A stretch of 64,000 nt of DNA, taken from Paludibacterium purpuratum. Its GTDB lineage: Bacteria; Pseudomonadota; Gammaproteobacteria; Burkholderiales; Chromobacteriaceae. The stretch is taken from NCBI RefSeq assembly GCF_004363805.1, contig NZ_SNZP01000002.1, positions 248,001 to 312,000 on the forward strand, written 5' to 3'. Under the pieces are notes generated by a model that was not told the origin of the DNA, searched no databases, and saw only the letters and a program-made list of their open reading frames with translations. The translations under genes and the position numbers were made by a program. Positions 10,044-17,974 of this stretch are shown here, one piece after another; within the stretch, counting starts at the first letter, position 1, and every line of letters starts with the position of its first letter.

Positions 10044-11423
10044 TTAGGTTCCGATATCGCTCGGCTCGCCGCATCCCGTCGCCAACCGGTCGACGGCGGC
10101 GGGCTCGGGGGCCGACGGCAAAGCCGGCGCGATACGCAAGGCATTGAGCAGTTGGCCGCGCACAGCCAACAGCTGCAACCTCGCCTGCGTCAGGTCGGCC
10201 TCGCCATCGATCAGCGCACGCTTGGCGTTGTAGAACTCGTTTTCACTATCGAGCACATCCAACAGCGAGCGCCGACTCAGCGTGAACTGCGCCAAATAGG
10301 CCGTGCGGACTTTCTCGCTCGACAGCGCATGTTGATGCAAAGAGTCCATTTTGCGTTTTTGCTTGTCGAATTCGTTCTGCGCCATCCGCAGATTCTGGCG
10401 TGTCTCGCGGCAGACTTTCTCTCGGTGCGCGAGCGCGGCGTTCAAATCCTCGCTCGCGCGCGCAAGCCGTGCCTTGTCGGCGCCACCGCGCGACAGATTC
10501 ATCACCACGCCCAATTCCATCGTTGCGCGCGATCGCGCGGATCCCATTGTGTCGCGCGCCAGCCGCCCCCAATCTTGCTTCGCGCGGGCATCGAGCCGCG
10601 GCAGAAACGCGCCGCGGCGGACTTGCACCCATTGCCGCGCGGCGCTGACCGAGGCGCTCGCCGCGCGCGTGGCCGGCACCGCATCGACCGGCACGGCATC
10701 GAACTGGACTGACGGTTCGAATTGGTAACGCATGGGTGCCGCCTCCGGCGCCATGCCGACGACACGGGTGTAGCGAGCGGACACATCGGCCAGATTGGCC
10801 TCGGCAGTCAGCAGGTTGGCCTCGGCCAAGGCCACACGTCCCTCCGATTGTTCGAGATCCACCGCGGCGGCCACCGCCACGCCACTCTCCGGAAGCACCT
10901 TATTACGGATTTTCTGGTGAATGCTCAGGTGGCTTTGATGGTTGGCGCGAGCCGCGGCCACTAAGTCGCGCTGGCGCGCGACATCGATAAACGCTTTTGC
11001 CGCCGCAAAGGCTTCCTGTTCACTGACATCGAGCAGTTGAAAGTACTGGGCGCTTTTGGCGTGATCTTGCTGTCGCGACTCATGGATTGTCTGAAAGCCA
11101 TTGAACAGATTCTGCGTCAAACTCAAAGACCACAACGAATGATTCGCGGCGCGGCTCGAACCGCTCCCCCCCTCGGTCTGGACCTCCGTGCGGCCATGGG
11201 TATGCGCGAGCTCCACTTCCGGGAAAAACTTGGCGCGCGCCAGCATCTGATCCGCTTCGGCGCCCAGGTATTGGTGCATCTTGACATGCAAGGCCGGGCT
11301 GTGGCCCACGGCATAGGCAACCACCTCCGGCAACGACGCGTCGGCGGCCCATACCGACGACGAGCCGAGCAACACCCAACAGGCCAGAAAGTGAGGAGAA
11401 GGCGTGAAACGAATGATCGACAT
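10044..11423 (-). CDS. TolC-family outer membrane channel of the type I secretion system
   Basis: Outer-membrane export duct, LapE/TolC-like, about 459 aa. A signal peptide ends near VWA-AD. The two TolC repeats are visible as long heptad-rich stretches with the typical LTQNLFNGFQT and the second-half LLDVLDSENEFYNAKRALIDGEADL. The start is the ATG at 11423 because AGGGGAA lies four bases before it; an earlier in-frame ATG has none. It is divergent from the lapG-like gene and belongs functionally with the ABC and HlyD genes at 16565-20166. Confidence 0.9.
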   Translation of the reverse strand: MSIIRFTPSPHFLACWVLLGSSSVWAADASLPEVVAYAVGHSPALHVKMHQYLGAEADQMLARAKFFPEVELAHTHGRTEVQTEGGSGSSRAANHSLWSLSLTQNLFNGFQTIHESRQQDHAKSAQYFQLLDVSEQEAFAAAKAFIDVARQRDLVAAARANHQSHLSIHQKIRNKVLPESGVAVAAAVDLEQSEGRVALAEANLLTAEANLADVSARYTRVVGMAPEAAPMRYQFEPSVQFDAVPVDAVPATRAASASVSAARQWVQVRRGAFLPRLDARAKQDWGRLARDTMGSARSRATMELGVVMNLSRGGADKARLARASEDLNAALAHREKVCRETRQNLRMAQNEFDKQKRKMDSLHQHALSSEKVRTAYLAQFTLSRRSLLDVLDSENEFYNAKRALIDGEADLTQARLQLLAVRGQLLNALRIAPALPSAPEPAAVDRLATGCGEPSDIGT

Positions 11424-11543
11424 AATTTCCCCTATGATTCGCATTTATATAGAAGCGTGAAATCGTTTTTAACGATAAAAATCAACGGCGCCCGTGCAAC
11501 TTGCCGACCCCCGCCTCCCCGGTGCCGCGGCCTGGCCGCGGCC
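11424..11543. promoter_or_regulatory. Divergent control region between the tolC-like and lapG-like genes
   Basis: 120 bases between divergent starts. The part near 11440-11485 is AT-rich. It holds TGAAATCGTTTT at 11458-11469, also found at 20229-20240 upstream of the ABC exporter gene. The segment ATCGTTTTTAACGAT is partly self-complementary and could be an operator. I could not assign -35/-10 boxes. Confidence 0.4.
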
Positions 11544-12146
11544 ATGCCCGGACTGCGATGGTTTGGCCGGTTATTGATCATGACGACGCTGAGCCTTTGC
11601 CAACCTTGTCTGGCCGAGCCGGTGCCGCCCGACCCCACCGCCCGTTGGCACCAGATGCTTCAACAACTGGCGCCCTGCACCGAGATGGAACAGGTGGAAC
11701 AGGTCAACCTCCGGGTCAATCAGCTCGTGCGCTTTGCCTATGATCTCCATCAGTGGCAACGGCAGGATCACTGGTCGACGCCGCACGAAACCTTGCGCAC
11801 CGGCCTTGGCGATTGCGAGGATTACGCCATTCTCAAATATTTCACCTTGCGCGCCTTGGGCGTGGCACCCGAACGGCTGTGGCTCATCCTGGCCCGGCTG
11901 CGTGTCGGCGGGGCGCAAAGCGTCATGACGGTCGGGCATATGGTGCTGGCTTACCAGCCAAGCCCCGGCGCGGATCTGCTGATTCTCGACAACCTGGTGG
12001 GCAGCCTGTACCCGGCGTCGTACCGGACGGACCTGGAACAAGTACTGCGTTTCAACCACGACGCGGTGCACTTTGAGGATCGGCGCTATCCCCCCGCGTG
12101 GCTGCCGCAGTGGGATGCCGTGCTGTCGAGAATGGCGAGCCGCTAA
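11544..12146 (+). CDS. lapG: LapG-like periplasmic cysteine protease (BTLCP family)
   Basis: Bacterial transglutaminase-like cysteine protease of about 200 aa. LapG proteins cut the N-terminal part of LapA-type adhesins after a di-alanine, freeing them from the outer membrane. The catalytic triad is visible: Cys in LGDCEDYAILKYF, His in TVGHMVLAY, Asp in LILDNLVG. A short hydrophobic N-terminus (to CLA near residue 24) is the export signal. The start is uncertain: neither the ATG at 11544 nor that at 11580 has a good Shine-Dalgarno. It converges with the vWA/RTX gene. No LapD partner is in the window. Confidence 0.85.
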   Translation: MPGLRWFGRLLIMTTLSLCQPCLAEPVPPDPTARWHQMLQQLAPCTEMEQVEQVNLRVNQLVRFAYDLHQWQRQDHWSTPHETLRTGLGDCEDYAILKYFTLRALGVAPERLWLILARLRVGGAQSVMTVGHMVLAYQPSPGADLLILDNLVGSLYPASYRTDLEQVLRFNHDAVHFEDRRYPPAWLPQWDAVLSRMASR

Positions 12147-12166
12147 CCGGCTGGGTGATCGGCGTC

Positions 12167-14761
12167 TCATGGCACCGGCGCCGCAGCCCTGACGATGACG
12201 CCATCATCAATCAGTCGCGCCAGCATTTCTTGGCCGGAGGCGGCGGAAGACATGGACAAACCTTCAACCTCGACCTGGATCAGGCGCTCCCCGCCATTTA
12301 TCCGCGAGATTTCGATCCGCGTTCCCGGCGTCTGCCCAGTCAATGGCGTGAACGACCACGCATATACATCCAGGCGATTGAGGAGTGGCGGTGCGAAGTC
12401 GAGACGATCCTCGCCTCGGGTGAAGTCGAGCACGCGATCCCGCCCGCCGTAATCCTCCTCATACCATTTGAAGACATCCCGCCCCGGCCCGCCGGTTAAG
12501 GTATCGTTGCCGGGACCGCCGACCAATACATCGTCTCCGGCGCCGCCAACGAGCACATCGTCACCTTCGCCGCCGAACAGCCAATCGTTGCCTAGGCCGC
12601 CGTAGAGATGGTCGTTGCCGTCCATGCCGAATAGCTTATCGTTGCCGCCGCGGCCATCGAGCCAGTCCGCACCGATCCCGCCCAGCAATGTATCCGCCCC
12701 CTCGCCGCCATGAATCCTTACGCCCTCGGGCGACTTCCCCCGGATGAACTGGCCCGCGTCGCTGGTGGCGACGAGCATCGTCGCCTTGTCGTCGATGAGA
12801 TCGGGACCATACCCGGCGGCGTCGGAGGGCAAATCGGCCACGGTCGACAGCTTAAGCTGCAACGAGCCGTCCGACGTCTGGCCTTGACGGTTCATCATGG
12901 TAAAAGACAGCGAATAGTCGTGTGGCGCCGACGGGTCGGGCAGTTGCCCGAGGCGCTGCGCGACGCGATAGTCTCCGCTCCCCAGGTCGACGGCAATCAG
13001 CACGGCGCCGGCCTCGATGGTCAAGCGTTGCCCATCGACATGGCTGCGTAGCGCGGTCGAGGACGGGGAAGACGTCACTTGCCGGCCATCGAAGTGCCAA
13101 CTGTGCCCCCACAAACTGATACGCCCAACGTAACCGCCTGGGCCCGGCATCCCGAGCGAACCACTGTGCGAATAGACCGGACTGTGCGTTTGCAACGCCG
13201 GCGACAGCCAGCTCCAGGATCCGACCTCCTGGGCCCGTCCAGAGGAGCTCACGTTATCCAGCTTCGAAGAGGCGTCGGATCCGATTTTGATCGCATGGCT
13301 CGCAATGTCCTGCTTGGCCAGGAAGGCTCGCCATTGCCCTAACGCCTCCGCGCTCAGCTCGGGGTCGTCCCCATCGGAGATGAAGTACGCCGCCTTGTGC
13401 GCCTCTGCGCGGCCGGGATCCTGGGCCCATTGGTTACGGGCGAAATCCAGCGCCTTGCCGTAATCGGTTCCGCCGTTGTAATAAACGTTCAGCTCCATAT
13501 TGCCGCCATCCAACAAGCCATCGCGCAACGCTTGCGGCGTCACCCACCCGCGCGGCGAAGTATCGGCATGCTGCGCGTCGCCCCAAGTCGAATAGGCCTC
13601 GCCGCTAAACATCACCACGTTCACCCGCACATCGCCCATCGACTGGTATCGCGCAACCAATTCGTCCACGGCCTGTTTGAGCCAATGCACAGCCAATTTC
13701 TGCCCGTCGTCGGATCTCATGCTGCCCGACATGTCGAGCACCAGCATCAAATCCACCGGTTGCTGCTTGGGCGCCGCGATCGTGATCATCTGGTCGTTGG
13801 CGCGCGGACGCGGGTCGATGTCATGGTCGAGGACGACCTGCACCCGCGCCGCGCCGCCGTCTTCCGTCTGCACCGGTAGCTCGAATTGCCGTGTCGAACG
13901 ATCGGCGGCTGGCTGCGCGCTGAGTTCAACCCGTAGATTGCCGGCGTCGTCGACGCTATAGCGCAGCGGCCCGACTTCGGCCAGCTCTTGCTGCCGTAGT
14001 TTGTTTTCGCCCGGGTCGCTATCGGACACGGTCGGCCTGTGCGTTTGCACCTGATCGCGCCCATCGTGCTTGAATTGGAGGGTAAGCGGATCCATTCGGC
14101 CCGGATCGTTCTGGCCTTGGAGCTTCACATGCACTTGGCGCTCGACGCTGCCGTCGAAGCTTTCTACCTTGACCACGCCCACGGCTTGGTCGCTGGCGGT
14201 CATCGGTGCCACTTGGCGGGTATCGAATACCTGGCGGCCATCTTCATCGACTCGCCAGAACACCGTGCCCGCGTTCCGCCCCACGCCACCGTGCCATTCC
14301 AAATCCAGCCGCTGCCAATTAGTCTCCTTCAAGCGCGCTTGGCCCGGATCGGCATCCGTCACGATCGGTGGGTTAGCCGGTGCCACGTCAGCCTGGCGCA
14401 TGGTTTCGTCCAATACGATGGTCGAAGAGGAGATCGTCGCCGGATTATTTCCACTTTTATAAATCAAAGGGTAACTGCGGGTAGCCGAGCCGTCGTGGCT
14501 CGAGAGCTGAAGATGCGTCTGCGCCACCCGCCCCGCGCCCAAATGGGGCATTTCGTCGAACACCACTTCAACCTCTCCGGCCGAGTTCACCCAATAGTGC
14601 CCCTTGATGCCATCATCCGAGGTCAGCGCTTGCTTATCTTGTTGTTTCAAGCGATTTTCGCCCGGATCGGCGTCGGTCACCGGCGGTGCCTCGAAGACGA
14701 AGGCGGTTTTACCATCCGCCCCTTGATAGCGACGCAATAGTTTGAATTGTCTGTCACTCAT
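12167..14761 (-). CDS. Secreted vWA-RTX protein with VCBS-like modules (type I secretion substrate)
   Basis: 864 aa, no Sec signal. Residues 1-330 hold about three VCBS-like modules, each beginning with a DxDPGE/Q-x-RL motif (VTDADPGENRL, VTDADPGQARL, VSDSDPGENKL). A von Willebrand A domain follows with an intact MIDAS start DMSGSM (Asp343). At about residues 680-765 come nine or so RTX nonapeptides (GGxGxDxL), which bind calcium, and then a roughly 100-residue C-terminal secretion signal region. The start is the ATG at 14761 (GAAGG before it), matching the N-terminus of the neighbouring paralogue. It is the likely main cargo of the exporter at 17971-20166, perhaps a surface adhesin. Confidence 0.85.
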   Translation of the reverse strand: MSDRQFKLLRRYQGADGKTAFVFEAPPVTDADPGENRLKQQDKQALTSDDGIKGHYWVNSAGEVEVVFDEMPHLGAGRVAQTHLQLSSHDGSATRSYPLIYKSGNNPATISSSTIVLDETMRQADVAPANPPIVTDADPGQARLKETNWQRLDLEWHGGVGRNAGTVFWRVDEDGRQVFDTRQVAPMTASDQAVGVVKVESFDGSVERQVHVKLQGQNDPGRMDPLTLQFKHDGRDQVQTHRPTVSDSDPGENKLRQQELAEVGPLRYSVDDAGNLRVELSAQPAADRSTRQFELPVQTEDGGAARVQVVLDHDIDPRPRANDQMITIAAPKQQPVDLMLVLDMSGSMRSDDGQKLAVHWLKQAVDELVARYQSMGDVRVNVVMFSGEAYSTWGDAQHADTSPRGWVTPQALRDGLLDGGNMELNVYYNGGTDYGKALDFARNQWAQDPGRAEAHKAAYFISDGDDPELSAEALGQWRAFLAKQDIASHAIKIGSDASSKLDNVSSSGRAQEVGSWSWLSPALQTHSPVYSHSGSLGMPGPGGYVGRISLWGHSWHFDGRQVTSSPSSTALRSHVDGQRLTIEAGAVLIAVDLGSGDYRVAQRLGQLPDPSAPHDYSLSFTMMNRQGQTSDGSLQLKLSTVADLPSDAAGYGPDLIDDKATMLVATSDAGQFIRGKSPEGVRIHGGEGADTLLGGIGADWLDGRGGNDKLFGMDGNDHLYGGLGNDWLFGGEGDDVLVGGAGDDVLVGGPGNDTLTGGPGRDVFKWYEEDYGGRDRVLDFTRGEDRLDFAPPLLNRLDVYAWSFTPLTGQTPGTRIEISRINGGERLIQVEVEGLSMSSAASGQEMLARLIDDGVIVRAAAPVP

Positions 14762-14924
14762 ATCGATACCTTCATCAAAGCTCGTGTCATCGCCTAGCCG
14801 CACAGGTGTGCGCCACCTCGGGTAACACCCCGGCAACGCCCACCCGCAAAAAGCAGCGCCCCCGGCGCAAGGGATCTACGCTAGGACATGCATCGGTTCA
14901 CACTAGACGCTGCATGGCGTGCGC

Positions 14925-15689
14925 TTAAGGATTCACCGACGGGGCGGTCACCACGTGCGGCTTATACTCGTTTTCCCCAAAAATGAATGCGCCCTCCGTC
15001 AACGCGGCCAGGTTGTTGGCATCGGCGGCGATGTGCACCTCGATATGGCCGGCCGCGGTGCCGTCGAAGCTTTTTACCGCCAGGGTGCCTTTCGCCACGG
15101 TATCGTGGACCAGATCGCCGAGGCTCGTCCCATCCGTGTACGCCTTGCCGTCGTCGTCGACCATGTAACGGATCGTCCGGATTTCCCCCGTATCAGCCCC
15201 GTTCGCGTCATACAGCTTCATCTCGGCGTCGGTCCACGCCTGCGCCTGCAACTTGTCCTCCCCCCGATCCAAGTCGTTCACAGTCGGCAAGAGGCTCTGG
15301 CTCAGTTCGAACTGACCGTTGGCCGCATCGCTCTCGGATAGAACGATGGCAGTGGCGGGGATGATCGTCGCCAGATCGTTCACACCGCTATAGCCAAAGT
15401 CATAGGTTTTGGTCGCGGAGCCATCGAGGCTAGTCAATGAGAGCGACGCCGAGGCCTTGTCGCCCTGCCCCAGATTCGGCAGGGAGTCAAAGTGCATCTC
15501 GACCTTCAGCCCGGTCGAGTCGACCCAATACGTTCCCGCGATACCATCGCTGGACGTCAAGGTCTGTACGCCGTCATCTCTCAACCTGGACTCTCCCGTA
15601 TCCTGATCGGTCACTTGCGGCGCTTCAAAGATATAAATGGTCTTGCCACCGTCGACACGGGTACCTAAAAATTTGAAAGCTGTACTCAT
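14925..15689 (-). CDS. VCBS-module protein without RTX or secretion signal
   Basis: 254 aa. It is a paralogue of the first 250 residues of the downstream vWA-RTX protein: same N-terminal start, same DxDxGE motifs (VTDQDTGESRL, VNDLDRGEDKL) and VCBS endings (SLDGSATKTY, SFDGTAAGH). It ends where the paralogue goes on into further modules, and has no RTX repeats or recognisable type I signal. It may be a separately exported subunit, a partner of the larger protein, or the remainder of a tandem copy after a deletion. Unspaced from other genes by about 160 bases each side. Confidence 0.6.
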   Translation of the reverse strand: MSTAFKFLGTRVDGGKTIYIFEAPQVTDQDTGESRLRDDGVQTLTSSDGIAGTYWVDSTGLKVEMHFDSLPNLGQGDKASASLSLTSLDGSATKTYDFGYSGVNDLATIIPATAIVLSESDAANGQFELSQSLLPTVNDLDRGEDKLQAQAWTDAEMKLYDANGADTGEIRTIRYMVDDDGKAYTDGTSLGDLVHDTVAKGTLAVKSFDGTAAGHIEVHIAADANNLAALTEGAFIFGENEYKPHVVTAPSVNP

Positions 15690-15851
15690 GGTTTTTCCCT
15701 TTCAAAACGATTCAAAGAACTTCGTGATTGGTCGAACTAAACCTTTACTGCACGGCCTCTGCCCACCTCCTTTCGCGTTGACTTCCATTCGTGTCTCGCG
15801 CTTACCGCATGGTCAGGCAGCGGCCTCAAGCGCAGATCGGGCGGCGGTTCC

Positions 15852-16538
15852 TTAAGTCACGGGCACATAATTCGCCAACTGGCACAACTCGGATCCGGAC
15901 GAGAACTGGGGGCATTCGATCAGAACGAACTCGCCATCCTCCAGCTTCGCCGGGTGATGGATCTCGACCAGCTCGAATCCGCCGTCTGCCATCGTCGCAA
16001 GGTGATTGATCGGCGCGGCGAGCAGACCCGGCACTGATCGCTGGCTCCGAGAAACCTCTGGACCGGGATCGACATCGGGGAGAGCGGCCTCGTTGCGCAC
16101 TTCGTCGTATGCCGGACGCGTGGGCTCGAAATAGCCTCCCGGCACGGTTTCATGCACGCGTTCGATTTGTACAAACGAATGACCGCCCCCTGCCGGTTCG
16201 GCGTCGTTCGTCGGCCAGCCGGCCTCCGTTTGGAAACGTTTTACCCGCAACACCCTGGCGACTTGCTCGTTACGCACGGGCCAGACGGGTTCCACCGCCG
16301 CCGGCGCCACATCGGGCACGGCCGTTTCATCGGGCAAGCGCTGCACCTCGCCATCGAGCACGATCCGCTCGCCGTCGTCGCGCAACAACACGAGCCGAGC
16401 GCCATCGGCCAATTCGACCCGCTCGTGCGCGGCGATGCGATCGTGGACGCGCAACGCGCGCCGGCGCCCCTGCTTGTCCACGGCAAACGCCTCGCCCTGA
16501 AGGCTCAACACTTGGCTGGCTAACTTCATGTCTTGCAT
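15852..16538 (-). CDS. Stand-alone LapA-type retention-module-like protein
   Basis: 228 aa, acidic. Residues 1-75 resemble the N-terminal retention module of LapA-type adhesins: a beta-rich opening (LASQVLSLQGEAFAVDKQG) followed by LADGARLVLLRDDGERIVLDG. Residues 79-82 read PAAV, which fits the LapG cut consensus (T/A/P)-A-A-(G/V). In known systems this module is the first part of a giant adhesin; here the frame ends after 228 residues. The second part has no family I recognise. Start at 16538 or 16529 (GGAG lies close to both). Next to the lapC-like and lapB-like genes, same strand. Confidence 0.5.
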   Translation of the reverse strand: MQDMKLASQVLSLQGEAFAVDKQGRRRALRVHDRIAAHERVELADGARLVLLRDDGERIVLDGEVQRLPDETAVPDVAPAAVEPVWPVRNEQVARVLRVKRFQTEAGWPTNDAEPAGGGHSFVQIERVHETVPGGYFEPTRPAYDEVRNEAALPDVDPGPEVSRSQRSVPGLLAAPINHLATMADGGFELVEIHHPAKLEDGEFVLIECPQFSSGSELCQLANYVPVT

Positions 16539-16564
16539 GCTCCATGATGAAAATCGAACGGGAT

Positions 16565-17974
16565 TTAGCGTTCGGTCAAAGACTCGGTCTTGGCGCGCAG
16601 GATGGGCTTCGTCAAATAGGACAAAATGCTTTTATGTCCGGTGACAATATCGACCTCCACCACCATGCCCGGGATGATGCGCCAGGCCTTGCGCTTATCG
16701 CCGGCCGGCGTCCGGGTGCGGACCTTGACCAAGTAATACGGCAGGCCTTTTTCATCGCTCAGACTATCGGCACTGATCTCTCGTACCTCGCCATCGAGCG
16801 CGCCGTAAACGGTATGGTCGTAGGCGGTGAAACGTAGCCGGGCCGCCTGCCCCGGGTGGATAAAGGCGATGTCGCGCGGCGAGACGCGCGCCTCCACCAA
16901 CAAGGCGTCCTCGGCGGGCACCAGTTCGACAATGTCTTTGCCCGGTTGCACCACGCTGCCGACGGTATTCAGATACAAGCGTTTGATTTCGCCGGCCACC
17001 GGCGCGCGCACCTCGGTCACCCGAACCTTGTCTTGCAAGGCGATGTGGCCGGCCGACAGGCTATCGAGGCGTGCCATCACTTCCGACAACTCGCTGCTGG
17101 CGGCATTGCGGAAGCTCAACTCCACTTCCTCGATCTTGCGTGCCGCTTCGCCAATGCTCGCCTGCAAACGGGCAGTCTGTGCGCGGGCGGCGTCGCGCTC
17201 GCCGCGGGCACGGGCCACATCGCGCTCCAGGCGCATCAAATCGACTTCGGATACCGCGCCGGAGGCCTTGAGCGGCACGGTGACCTCCCATTCCTGTTGA
17301 ACCAGGCGGAAGTGCTGCTCGGCCTGCTCCAGTCTCGCCCGCACCTCCGTCAACTCCTGCTGGCGCTGCCCACGCTGGGCGCGGGCAATCGATAGCGAGG
17401 CGTTGAGCTCGGTTTGCCGAGAATGAAACAGCGCCGTTTCCTGCCTGGCCGCTTCGGGCGCGTCACGCAGTACGACCTCGGGCATCTCGAAAGCCTGTGC
17501 GTTGGCCAGTGCGCGCAGGCGCGCGGCCTTGGCCTGCAAGGCCAGGTACTGAGCGCGGTTTTCCTGTAGCGACGACTCGGCCCGCGTACTGTCGATGCGC
17601 AACAGCAATTGGTTCTGCGCGACTTTTTGCCCCTCGCGCACCAGGATCTGTTCGACGATGCCGCCATCCAGGCTCTGGATGTGCTGGTTCTGGAAAGAGG
17701 GCACGACCTTGCCCTCGCCGCGCGCCACTTCGTCGATCTCGGCCAAGGCGGCCCAAGCCAGCGCAGAGAACAGCAAACCGAGGCTGCTGAGAATGAACAG
17801 ACGCGGGCGTGCCGGATGTTGCTGCAACCGGGCCCACTCGGCATCCGCCGCGAAATCGATGCGATCCGCCAGTTCGCGTCCCGATGCCCATTGCATTAAT
17901 TTGTCGAGCCAAGGGGCGACGCGCAGACGCACAGACTGCATGGATTGGCCAACACTTCTCAACAAGCGGTTCAT
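16565..17974 (-). CDS. lapC: LapC/HlyD-family membrane fusion protein
   Basis: Periplasmic adaptor joining the ABC exporter to the TolC channel. 469 aa: cytoplasmic N-tail, one membrane span at about residues 57-80 (LFILSSLGLLFSALAWAALA), lipoyl half-domain (GIVEQILVREGQKVAQNQLL), a long coiled coil (about 135-310), second lipoyl half and a C-terminal beta domain ending in the HlyD-type PGMVVEVDI. It overlaps the end of the ABC gene by 4 bases, so the two are co-translated. Confidence 0.9.
   Translation of the reverse strand: MNRLLRSVGQSMQSVRLRVAPWLDKLMQWASGRELADRIDFAADAEWARLQQHPARPRLFILSSLGLLFSALAWAALAEIDEVARGEGKVVPSFQNQHIQSLDGGIVEQILVREGQKVAQNQLLLRIDSTRAESSLQENRAQYLALQAKAARLRALANAQAFEMPEVVLRDAPEAARQETALFHSRQTELNASLSIARAQRGQRQQELTEVRARLEQAEQHFRLVQQEWEVTVPLKASGAVSEVDLMRLERDVARARGERDAARAQTARLQASIGEAARKIEEVELSFRNAASSELSEVMARLDSLSAGHIALQDKVRVTEVRAPVAGEIKRLYLNTVGSVVQPGKDIVELVPAEDALLVEARVSPRDIAFIHPGQAARLRFTAYDHTVYGALDGEVREISADSLSDEKGLPYYLVKVRTRTPAGDKRKAWRIIPGMVVEVDIVTGHKSILSYLTKPILRAKTESLTER

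Noticed and set aside
12470-12720. Regular 27-base repeats as a CRISPR-like array
   Set aside because: The period is that of RTX nonapeptide codons (GGxGxDxLx) within the vWA-RTX gene; no spacers.
14925-16538. Frameshifted single adhesin gene covering retention, VCBS and vWA-RTX parts
   Set aside because: Each part has its own start, and the spacers of about 160 bases contain stops in all frames and no continuing module sequence; the VCBS and vWA genes both begin with the same N-terminus, so they are paralogues rather than pieces.
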